Of a stretch of 64,000 nt of DNA, positions 22,694 to 33,312 are shown one piece after another (the stretch's first letter is position 1; each line of letters begins with the position of its first letter). The stretch is taken from assembly GCA_964023205.1 (NCBI GenBank), contig OZ026844.1, positions 24,526,934 to 24,590,933 of the forward strand, read 5' to 3'. A program made the translations under genes and the position numbers. Under the pieces are notes generated by a model. That model worked only from the letters and a program-made list of their open reading frames with translations. It was not told the DNA's origin and ran no database searches. The DNA comes from Lutraria lutraria (lineage: Eukaryota; Mollusca; Bivalvia; Venerida; Mactridae).

Positions 22694-24251
22694 GAATATA
22701 ATGAAAAAGCCAATCCATGCAGCACCATTAAGAATACAAAGAATGATGTTAAAACTTCAGCCATATGAGTTTAAATTGGTTCATAAGAAAGGAAAAGACA
22801 TGGGTCTTGCAGACTGTCTTAGCAGAATGCCATTGAGCGAAAGTGCCAAACAAACTATGGATGATGAACTAATGGTTTTTGTTGCAGAAACACTGTCGTG
22901 CACACATCATGATAAAATTGCAAAAGCAACGGCAAATGATGAACAAATTAAGATGGTGAAGCAGTTAGTTGTAACAGGTTGGCCAGAATCACGAAATGAA
23001 GTTCAAGATGAAGCCAAGCCATTTTGGGAGTTCAGAGATGAATTGTCTGTCTACAATGGTGTGTTATATAGAGGACAAAGGGTCTGTATACCAGTCATTT
23101 TGAGAGCAGAAACATTGAAGGCTATTCACAAAGCACATCTTGAAATTGTCAATTGTAAGAAACGGGCAAAGGAATTGGTATATTGGCCAGGCATGAATAA
23201 ACAAATAGAGGACATAGTGAACAAATGCAGTGTTTGCTTGACATACAAAAACAAACCTGCGAAAGAACCTATGGTGATGCAACCGGTACAATCACTACCT
23301 TGGAGTAAAGTTGGTACAGACTTATTTGAAGTTAATGGATATCATTACTTGATCATGGTGGACTATTACTCAAACTTCATTGAAGTAGCGCCATTACAAC
23401 AGGATACCAGAACGAGCACAATTGTGAAACACATTAAGGCAAACATTGCTCGATATGGGATTATGGACACATTAGTAAGCGACAATGGTCCGCAATTTGC
23501 AAGCAGAGAGTTCAAGCAATTTATAGATGCTTATGGCATAAATCATGTAACATCTTCTCCATTGTACCAACAGTCCAACGGTTTAGCTGAACGAGCTGTT
23601 CAGACAGTAAAGAACATAACAAAGAAATGTTTTGAGACTGGCGATGACATTTACTTGTGTCTACTTGAACTGCGAAACACTCCACGTGACGATGAAATAG
23701 GTTCACCGACGCAAAAACTTATGGGTCGGAGAGCGAAGACACTCATACCAATATCAAAGGAACTCAGAAAACCTGACGCAGACAAAACAGAGAAAGTTGC
23801 ATCAAAGCTAAATGATTACAAGTGGCAACAAAAGTACTACTATGACAGACATACAAAAATCAAGGACGACTTGAAACCGGGCGATGCAGTTCGTATTAAG
23901 ACTCCTACAGGGTGGAAACCAGCGGAATCTGTGCGGAAAACAGCATATCCTCGTTCTCATGTGGTGAAGGCTGGTGAAAGTGGGCGTGAATATCGTAGAC
24001 ACACGTCTATGTTAATGAAAACAAGGGAAGTTCCACATAACATTGAGACTCGTGACGAGATCATACCATATCCAGTGTCACAGGGTCCCATACCGAATGC
24101 CGGCAATGTCGTACAAGGTGAAAGGCGTAACGAACCACCGAAAACGCAAGCACCTGCAGAGCAAGGAAACAATGGTGGAACAACAGTGATTAGGTCAAGA
24201 TATGGTAGAGAAATAAGAAAACCGAGTTACTTAAAAGATTATGTGAATTGA
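22688..24251 (+). pseudogene. pol part 2: RNase H tail and integrase, after an internal deletion
   Basis: At about 22675-22690 the sequence jumps from the start of RNase H to its late DHKPLE motif in another frame; about 70 codons, including most RNase H catalytic residues, are missing. The rest is open from 22701 to 24251. Integrase has the zinc-binding HKAH...CSVC module (about 23128-23245). The catalytic triad is intact: Asp in GTDLFEV (about 23318), Asp in VSDNGPQF (about 23482), Glu in NGLAERAVQ (about 23592). The C-terminus, with GREIRKPSYL, is typical of K02A2.6-like proteins. No chromodomain is seen. Confidence 0.8.
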
Positions 24252-24596
24252 AAATAACAGTGAGATGGGCATAATAACCCCGCTATCAGTTGTGTAAAAA
24301 AAACATAGAATTTCAGTAATATTAATTCTTTAGTATGTGTTAATTAAATGTGGTTAAATACAAACACAATCATTGCTAATCGTATATTAAAATATATGTT
24401 ATAGGATGAAAACTGAAAAGTGTTATTCTTGTAATTTCATGAAGCTAGTCTACTCGTATACAGCTGTGAAGCCAGTCTAATTTGAAGATGAATGACATTG
24501 CATATTTTGTATTTAATTGAAGAACATTTGATCTACTTAAATTTAATATGGACTATTAATTATTTCATGGTGTGATTGATACATTATTTCTTAAAA

Positions 24597-24810
24597 CTTA
24601 TAATTGTTCATTTGAACTTTAAATACAAGTTCATCTCCTGAAATAGCCACGAGCCCAGCCCAGGTTTTATAGTATGCCCGGCATACTATAAAACCTGGGC
24701 TGGGCTCGTGGGCTGGGCTCATGGGATGGGCTCTTGAGACAGATGACCTTGATTGTTTACATATTTCAGGAGATGAACTTGTATTTAAAGTTCAAATGAA
24801 CAATTATAAG
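24597..24810. repeat. Nested long palindrome
   Basis: The outer arms are a perfect 48-bp inverted pair (24597-24644 and 24763-24810, beginning CTTATAATTGTTCATTTGAA). Inside, a second pair (about 24648-24678 and 24680-24712) meets at CCCGG with arms rich in GAGCCCAGCCC. An unpaired GGGCTGGGCTCATGGGATGG stretch makes it asymmetric. It strongly resembles a fold-back insertion into a TIR. Confidence 0.8.
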
Positions 24811-25817
24811 TTCAGATGAGCGGTTGGTTAGCCCCATAATTATAATTCCCAGTGAGATTTAATTTTATTGAATGATAGAAAGCAGTTGTAGTGTAAAACC
24901 AAAGAAGAATGCTTAGCATACACTACTTTTACTGAATAAATAAAAAAAATAAAAAAGTAATAAAAATAAGCATGTATTGTAGATTATTGTATGATACATG
25001 TATTTATTTTATTAATATAAGTTATAACCTTATAAATTATTGTCAACTTCGTCAGAATGATGTCATAAACATTATACCAGGTGTTTATGCAATGTGTCAG
25101 TTAATACTGATACAAGATTAATCCAAAATACTGCCCCCTCAAAAAATATGATAACATAATTAAGGTTATGTGGTATAAAAAGTATAACGGGTCAGTATAA
25201 TTATACTAAAAGGGATGTCTATTAATGTATGTATATATTGAATTATGATTTACCTTTCCAAATATCAAGCATGTAATATTAATTGTATTTTTTGTTTTTG
25301 ATATTTCCAGTCCAAGGACTTACTAAAATGGTGCAAACCATAATTATATTTAATTTAATTTGTCGACTTTTTGAAGAATATAGAGAGCTAATGCAGTAAT
25401 AAATAATAATTATAAAGTAAGTGTAATAATGATAAAGTAGTGGTATTAATAAAAGTTAATATTTTATTTAAAATAAGGGGAGATAATATGACAGAAACAA
25501 CAATGACAACAACAGTTATAATACATGTAATAATATATGTGTAGTATATATTAATTATATCTCATTAAGTAAACTCCTAAAATCAATTATCACACAGAGG
25601 CTCAGTATAGCAGTAAACCATGTCTCCCTGGGAATTGTAAAAACATTCTGTTATCCTTACTGACCTTTTAATTGCTGACATGAACTTTTTATAGCAGAAT
25701 TTCTCTGAAAGAATGCAAATTATTAAGGTCAAATCATCTGAGCCAAGCCCATAAGCCCAACCCATGAGCCCAGCCCATGAGCCCAACCCACAGGCCCAGC
25801 CCAGGTTTTATAGCATG
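24680..25817. mobile_element. TIR element with GGGCTGGGCTCAT subrepeats
   Basis: The left end GGCATACTATAAAACCTGGG (24680 on) is matched by the inverted right end CCCAGGTTTTATAGCATGCC (to 25817). Both TIRs contain iterated GGGCTGGGCTC(A/G)T(G/A) units, more numerous on the right (25738-25800). The 1-kb interior is AT-rich without a recognised protein. Confidence 0.5.
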
Positions 25818-25879
25818 CCGTGTCAAACATGTCAGATTGTTTTAACAACTGAGACACTGTACTAATTGTTATCTGAAAT

Positions 25880-26100
25880 ACCTTAATGCTTGCTTTCATT
25901 TATTTATGACATTGATTTAACTCCTATAATGCCAATCACTGATAAGCCACGCCTACTTGTCCAGTAGCATGCCTCTCTGATAGTATCATACAAGTAGTAT
26001 AATTATGACCTTAGTTCTGAACAGTGCTAGTGTACATGTAACAATAAATGTATATAAATAATATCTTGTGTTGTAATAATTAAGTCCTTACCACTACCAC
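25880..26100 (+). other. Possible LTR-like sequence
   Basis: ATGCCAATCACTGATAAGCC, AATAAATG and TGTTGTAATAATT occur in an order like an LTR with polyadenylation signal; a similar arrangement lies at 36300-36440. No paired LTR or duplication seen. Confidence 0.2.
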
Positions 26101-26103
26101 CTA

Positions 26104-26957
26104 TGAGACGTTCAACAAACATTACAACAACCATCTGTGGCACCATCCTATATAAATCTTATTTCTTAGCGCTATTCTGCCAATTCCTGGATTCAACAGC
26201 CGCTTTAATGCATATAAATTATATGATACCAATACACAGGCTACCTAGAAATTCTTTTTACACACTGAAACACTGTCAAATATTATGTTTATAGCATGTT
26301 TTATAATAACAAAATAAACTTTAAAAAAGTTTGTTTTCACCATATGATTATATTGTACATGTATATAATATATTTAAAGAATTCCTGGAAGGTCTGGGGG
26401 TCTTCTTACGCCGGTGTAGCATAAAATTTTGACCCCGTTGAAAATCGACCCATTTCTTATGCCCACATGGCCCAATATCAAACCTGACCTAGATTTTATA
26501 GATGATCATTACGAAATTTCTTCAAGGTTTAAAAGTGTAACTTGAATACACATGTATGTACCAAAGGTGATCGCAATCACTCATCATGTTAATATGTGAC
26601 AGATGAGCTGAAAAAACAAGCCCAAGGCCTTATAGTTTTGGACAAGAAGATTTTTTACATTTTCCTATATGGCCATATATAAATCAAGTGACCTCTGGGA
26701 CGGGGCCAATTTTTACCCAAGGGGAATAATTTGAACAACCTTGGTAGAGGTCCACAGGACAATGATACACACAAATTATCTAAAATTTTGCATTGTAGTT
26801 TCTGACAAGAAGATTTTAACAATTTCCCTTACATAAATGTCTCTGTAAAATCAAGTTAACCCCGGGGCGAAGCCAAATTTGACCCCAGGTCCATAATTTG
26901 AATAAACTTGGTAGAGGTCCACTAGACAATTCTACATACAAAATATTGAAACTTATA
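26104..26957 (-). repeat. Right copy of the inverted duplication
   Basis: Inverted and shortened copy of 12308-13767. It contains a solo end of the TGTAGCATAAAATTTTGACC element (26409-26440, again preceded by CCGG) exactly where 455 bp are missing relative to the left copy, which suggests insertion followed by deletion. Homology ends near 26957 within AAATATTGAAACTTATA. Confidence 0.75.
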
Positions 26958-27100
26958 TAGATCTTTTCACTTTTCGGCCCGGGCCGGAAAATGATATAGA
27001 TATTGGCCCGCTTATTGGAAATGCCACTGCATTATTACGCCAGGCAGTAAACAAGTTACAAGGCTGATAATAAATAGTTATTTAATAAATGATAGCATTT

Positions 27101-29112
27101 ACCGATGAAAAATTGATGAAGTTTTGTATTATAATTAGGAATAACAATTTAATATGGTTATTGAATATACATATAATCATATTTTTGTAAAAGAGCAGTT
27201 CCTTGTTAAGCACGAGGTTGGTTCTATATGTCATTTATTATTATATACATACATGGGTTGTGTAATTTATAATATATGCAATTTCACTTTGCTTATTATA
27301 ATTGAGATAGTAAGTGCTAAATAATGTCGCTGTTTTCTTTTCTTGGTAAGTTAATAGTACTGTATATATATAGTGGTCTATAAGCAAAAACACTTTTTGT
27401 TATACATGATAACAAGTACCGATGTAAAACTGTATTATTATGACTAGCACTATAATTTTGAATAATTAACTTAATGTGGCTATTGAACAGACGTGGTATT
27501 TTTTGCTAAGCACAAAGTTGTATATATTATATATGTACAAATTATATAATACTTTTCCAGGTCTCATTTATTAATATACTCATACACGGTTGGTGTAATT
27601 CAAATGCAATCACATATTTAATTTGTTAACCAATAATAATTGAGATATGTTATCTTTATACATGTATAGTCAATGTTCTATTTTTTGTTAATATCACTTT
27701 TGTCACTATACTCATACACAGTAATCTATATATTTTTCTTTTTTTTCTTTTTGACAAGTTATACATGATAACATGTACCGATGGAAACTTGAAAATTTGA
27801 TTAAACGCCTATTTCTACATATAAATACATATTCAATGGCGTTGTACAATGAAAGACAAAAACAAAACAAAAAAAACAGATGAAAATACACAAATATACA
27901 CATCAGAGTGCACATGTAGTAGACAAGTTTATCAATTACACACAGTTAAAATAGTGCAAAATAGTTCTTGAAGTAGTATGATTTCAATAAACGTTTGAAA
28001 CTGTCCACAGAATCACATTGTCTCAGACTAACAGGTAATTCGTTCCACAATTTTGGACCTATCATGCTGAAACTTCTGTCTGAAAAAGTTTTGTTCTTAT
28101 TATAAGGAACCTCATAACAACCAATAGATGATTCTGATGATCTTAAGGTACGTTTTGACACTTTATGAGACAAAATTTCAGTTAGATAAGATGGTGCGTT
28201 TCCTACTGAACAGTTATACATGTATGTTAAAATCTTAAATCGTATACGTGCTTTAATGGGAAGCCAGTGAAGATCAAACAATGCATTTCTGGAACTATCG
28301 TACTTGGAACGGTTTAACACAAGTTTAGCACACATATTTTGTATACGTTGAAGTTTTGATAATTCAGATTGAGAGATGCCAAAAAGAATGGCGTTGCACT
28401 AATCTAAGTGAGATATAACCAAGGATAAAACAAGAGTTTCAGTGGCTTCTTTGGACAAATATTTTCGAATGCTCTTAATTCTAAAATAATTCAGCATGGC
28501 AATTTTACATTTTCTTTTGATATGGTCTTTGAAAGTTAGAGACTCATCCAAAAAAAGCACCCAGGTACCTTATACCTTTTTGATTTAATGACATGGCCAC
28601 ATATATTGATTTCTGTAGTGTTACACTTATTGAGCTGTGCACGACTTCCAAAAAGTATAAGCTCTGTCTTTGAATTGTTCATTTTCAATTTGTTATTGTT
28701 CATCCAATCATTAATGAGAACAACACAGTCCTGTAGATCTTGATGGAAAATGGATCAGTTTTGTAAAACTGCATTATTATGAATAGTACTCTAATCTTGT
28801 GTAATCTAAACAATAATCTGTATAATCTATATGCTGATTACAGGTTTTTTTTCAACTTAATGTGGTTATTCAATAGACAAATGTTGTTTTTGTTTTTTTT
28901 AAATTGTAATAGAGGAGTTCCCTGCCAAGTTCAAGGTTATATATATATGTGCAAACTATATAATACTTTTCCAGGTTATTTGATTAAATTAGTATTACTA
29001 TACTCATACACGGTTTGTGTAAATCATATGCAATCACATATTTGTTTACCAACAATAATTGACATATGTAATATATATATATATATATATATATTATTTT
29101 TTCATTCTTTTT
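27101..29112 (+). repeat. ~320-360-bp tandem repeat, three units, split by a LINE
   Basis: Units start at about 27101, 27418 and 27776. The third resumes at about 28750 after the LINE and ends in an (AT)n run at about 29066-29092. Each unit repeats, in order, TACCGATG, a (C/G)TATTATTATGA-like block, TTAATGTGGTTATTGAA, AATACTTTTCCAGGT and ACTCATACACGGT. No coding sequence. Confidence 0.7.
27788..28741 (-). pseudogene. CR1/L2-like LINE fragment (C-terminal RT and 3' end)
   Basis: On the minus strand the fragment starts after the RT catalytic site, at DLQDCV...INDWMNNNKLKMNNSKTEL (from about 28735). It continues through a YLG-like region with a frame change (about 28545) and ISHLD followed by a stop where DYCN is usual. 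It ends with the standard LHWLPIKARIRFKILT, GPKLWNELP and SVDSFKRLLK motifs (28335-27946). The 3' tail has the L2/CR1-like ACAACGCCATTGAATATG...GGCGTTTAAT. It is flanked by an 8-bp direct repeat GATGGAAA (27780-27787 and 28742-28749). It is 5'-truncated and inactive. Confidence 0.8.
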
Positions 29113-29434
29113 AATAATAGTTCAATAATGTCACTGATAAGATCTTTTGGGTTTTATCGTATTTCATTTGATTCCACTGATGAAGCAACATATATTACAA
29201 TATAATCTTTACACCAAAGTCGTTTTATATGGATAGTGTGAACCAGATATGACCGATTACCGTCTTCTCCTTGGAACTATTTTTTTTGGCGTTTGGTGAA
29301 GAACTTCTTCATTGGTTGTGATAGGGGAAGCATGAAATCTATTTTTAGATTCTGCTTCAGATTTTGATTCTGTGAGCGTCGAAAACTGGTAGTAACCAAG
29401 AACAAGGATGCAAGCAACCCTGTTAAAAAATTAC

Positions 29435-31090
29435 GCAGTTAGCAGACGACACAGCATAATTCGTTCAGTCTGAAGCAGAGGTAATCAATTCACATAGTAT
29501 AATCGAAACTTTTGAAAAAAATTCTGGGCTACAACTAAATAAAAATAAAACTGAAGGGTTATGGATATAGGATCTACTAAACATAATAATGCTTGCCATG
29601 GGGTATCAAATGGGAAAATAAACAGGTGAAAGCTCTGGGGGTCTGAGACGCTTCTTTGGAACTGATCAAGAACATTGTAATCAACTTAATTGGAATGATA
29701 AAATAGAAACATGTACACTTACTGTTAAAAAATGGCAGAAAAAGAAAGCTCACATACTTTGGTAAATTTCAAGTAATAAAATCACTTCTTTTGCCAAAAT
29801 TTACGTATCTTATACATTCTTTAACAATACCTAATCAAGTAAAGACTCAAATCGAATCACGAAAAACGAGCAACATTAATAGGAGAAAAAAACCTTGGCG
29901 GATTACAAATGATAGATCTTAACTCTTATATAAACTCACTAAAAGTAAAATGGGTGAAATCACTTTGTAATGAGATAAAAGCTAGATGGAAACTGCATGA
30001 TACCCACATATTATCTCAATACCTTTGGTAAAAACAATCTGATATTTTACATGAACTCAAATAATTTAAGAAACATAAATAGGTCTAAAAGTACTAAAAT
30101 ACCCACTTTCTATGAAAGTATCATTAACACGTGTTTAAGTATAAAAACAACAAAGACAACAAAACTAATCTTCCGAGAAATACGTAAAGAAATTATTTGG
30201 GGAAACAACTATATTAAATTTAGAGGCAATTAAAAGTCTTGTATAAAATTTAACCATTGGATTGACTCAGATATTCTGTATATCAACGATATTATAGATA
30301 AAAATGGTATGCTAAGCACTGAAATAATTCAGCAAAAATTAATTCATACTCAAAATTGGATTGCAGTATGTGCCAAATTATTCAAAGCGATACCAAAATC
30401 TTGGAAAATCTTATTGCAAAAGGAAGAGTCAAAACATACAAAAGTTCACACATCACAAGTACTTCAAATAAATAACATACTGTTAGAAAATGTAAATAGT
30501 AATTTTATCTACAAACAATTAGTTTCTAAGAAGTTCATAAAACCATATACTCATCGTTATTGGGAAAGATCACTTAATATGAATAATGACTGGACATCAT
30601 TTTATTTATTGTTACATGCAATACCAGATAATCGAGTAAAACAATTTAAATATAGATTGATACAAAATATATTTACATCAAATGAAATAAGATTCAAATT
30701 GACCATTAGCCCTACAAAAAATTGCTATGTTTGTAATGTTACAGAAACCTATAGTCATATATTTACTGAATGCCCTGTAGCTAAAAAACTATGGACAGAA
30801 ACCCAAAACATTTTTAAAAATTGCGGTATTAATTTAAACATACGTCACATAAAGTTTATTGTAATAGGATACAAGATCATTTATGACAAATACCGGTATA
30901 TGAATCAAATACTCGCATTAATAGGATTCAGTATTAGAAATATGAAAATTGGAAAAAACTATTGACATTTTAAGTATTTTTGCTGCTGAATATAAAACTC
31001 TTGCATATTTCTATAAAAAATGGGTGGATCGTAAGAATCGTTTCTTAACATGCTTTCATGAAACCTTCTTCAATAACGAGCATTATTGAC
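29435..31090 (+). pseudogene. L1/Tx1-like LINE ORF2 fragment, degraded
   Basis: It begins near the RT catalytic site (QLADDTA, about 29438) followed by FEKNSGLQLNKNKTEG (about 29509-29556). After several frame changes the longest open part is 30309-30965, 218 codons. This ends with a zf-RVT-like module: LHAIPDNRVKQFKYRL, then CYVCNVTETYSHIFTEC, a Cx2Cx8Hx4C arrangement typical of L1/Tx1-type ORF2 C-termini. No start or endonuclease is present. Stops in at least three places show it is dead. Part of it (30047-30530) was copied to 32295-32765. Confidence 0.75.
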
Positions 31091-32008
31091 CTCAAATATG
31101 TTCTCTTTCCTTATAAGTTATACATATTCTCTTCGTTATTTATTGGAAAATGTCATCTAACAAAATGTCACTCTTCTTTGACATCTATTTCTTATTTTTT
31201 TAAATCGCCATCTTAAAGTTTCGACTGAAACCCAAAGATCACACAGATATGATAACAGTTATATATAAAATTGATTGTTTTGCTGTGTAATTATTTGTAT
31301 AATATGTTGAACAAAATTAGATAAATGGATTACTGTTTTGGTAATTGAAAAAAAATAATTCTCCCACATCTTCGATAGGGGCATAAAAAAGAAAGCAATA
31401 AATAACAAGTTTTAATAACAAGTTTACAGAAATTTATTTTTGAAAAAATCTATTTCTATGCAACAAAACAGGTGAAGTAAATCAATAGATTAAGTTATTA
31501 GTAGATTATCTAAAATTGGTACAAAAATAGTAACTGCTTGCATCTTGTGGAGGAATGATGGCATGTTTATTTAAGTTTAAGTTTTAAGAAAAAATATGCA
31601 TTAAATAAGATCTAATTCAAAAATACACATGATACAGTACAGATACAATGTTATTATACATTCATATAAAACACTGACACAGCTGGTCAGTTATCTACCA
31701 AAGCTTTAGGAATATAGCCAAATAGCATAATTAGCTGAATGTAGCCTATTTCTGGCTTTGACTTACTAATAAGTGCTAGGCATACAACCCTATCTTTTTA
31801 TTGGCTGTTTTTTTTTTTCAAATACAACTTTGCTATGATAAAATATGGTTGAATAAAATTCTACTTTGTAAAAAAATATTTGTATCAGACATCATTTATG
31901 TGAAGAATTACTTAAATTTAAGTTGGCATCACTCAACAAAAGACAATGAAAAGATGACTTCATGAAAACTTATTTTTATTTCCAGCTGAAGTCAAATGTT
32001 TAAACTTT
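31091..32008. other. AT-rich stretch, no gene recognised
   Basis: No open frame of note, no paired repeats and no recognised mobile element. Confidence 0.4.
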
Positions 32009-32009
32009 C

Positions 32010-33050
32010 AGAAAATGTATAATTTATATACGTATGCTATTTGGTTTTTGAGTTTTACCTGCTATATAATTTATGAAATGATGTCATGCGTGATATCTTA
32101 TGTTGCCAATCTCTGTTATCTATGTCGAACTGAAATGCTTCAGGACCATTCTGGACCTGCCCAGTATTGATGCTGACAAGGACTGTCAATAAAGACCACA
32201 TATAGTATGTCTTTCGATCCCAAGGGTGGCCTATAGATACATACATGTATATAAGTCCTTGATGCCGTTGACCATGAAACTTATTGTGTTTTACATGAAC
32301 TCAAATAATTTAAGAAACATAAATAGGTCTAAAAGTACTAAAATACCCACTTTCTATGAAAGTATCATTAACACGTGTTTAAGTATAAAAACAACAAAGA
32401 CAACAAAATTAAACTTCCGAGAAATACGTAAAGAAATTATTTGGGGAAACAACTATATTAAATTTAGAGGCAATTAAAAGTCTTGTATAAAATTTAACCA
32501 TTGGATTGACTCAGATATTCTGTATATCAACGATATTATAGATAAAAATGGTATGCTAAGCACTGAAATAATTCAGCAAAAATTAATTCATACTCGAAAT
32601 TGGATTGCAGTATGTGCCAAATTATTCAAAGCGATACCAAAATCTTGGAAAATCTTATTGCAAAAGGAAGAGTCAAAACATACAAAAGTTCACACATCAC
32701 AAGTACTTCAAATAAATAACATACTGTTAGAAAATGTAAATAGTAATTTTATCTACAAACAATTATAAAATGTATAATTTATATACGTATGTTATTTGGT
32801 TTTTGAGTTTTACCTGCTATATAATTTATGAAATGATGTCATGCGTGATATCTTATGTTGCCAATCTCTGTTATCTATGTCGAACTGAAATGCTTCAGGA
32901 CCATTCTGGACGTACCCAGTATTGATGCTGACAAGGACTGTCAATAAAGACCACATATAGTATGTCTTTCGATCCCAAGGGTGGCCTATAGATACATACA
33001 TGTATATAAGTCCTTGATGCCGTTGACCATGAAACTTATTGTGTTTTACA
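32010..33050. repeat. Duplication with a copied LINE segment between the copies
   Basis: A ~283-bp block (32010-32292) is repeated directly at 32766-33048 with only a few differences. Between them lies a near-identical copy of LINE bases 30047-30530. The left junction shares TTTTACAT between the block end and the LINE source. The order is block, LINE copy, block. Confidence 0.8.
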
Positions 33051-33312
33051 TCATATATACAGATGGCACTAGATAAAGCTTTAATGCTTACATTTATCCT
33101 TGGTGATTACGTGTAACAGTGATGATGTCACGTCGACTTTATAATAATCAGCTGAAGGAAGAAACAAGTTTAATAGGATGATATGTTGTACATAGCGTTC
33201 GATTAATTCAGTACACAGACACTATACCATATAATTCTGGAATAGAAATTAAAGCACTTATAGTTACGTGGATTATAGTCTGTCGTGCGTAGAACATTGC
33301 ATCTCAAATTTA

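Larger units (their letters stand above)
20165..24260 (+). mobile_element. Ty3/Gypsy (Mag/K02A2.6-like) LTR retrotransposon, 3' LTR missing
   Basis: The order is short 5' LTR, primer binding site, gag with a zinc knuckle, protease, reverse transcriptase, RNase H remnant and integrase. RT before integrase places it in Ty3/Gypsy. The short LTR and a C-terminus ending in GREIRKPSYLKDYV point to the Mag lineage. Gag and pol carry stops, frame changes and an internal deletion, and no second LTR is seen after 24251, so the copy is dead. Confidence 0.85.

Noticed and set aside
24252..26100. 3' LTR of the Gypsy element
   Set aside because: No copy of the TGTCATG...ATTACA segment downstream; the LTR-like words at 25880-26100 differ.
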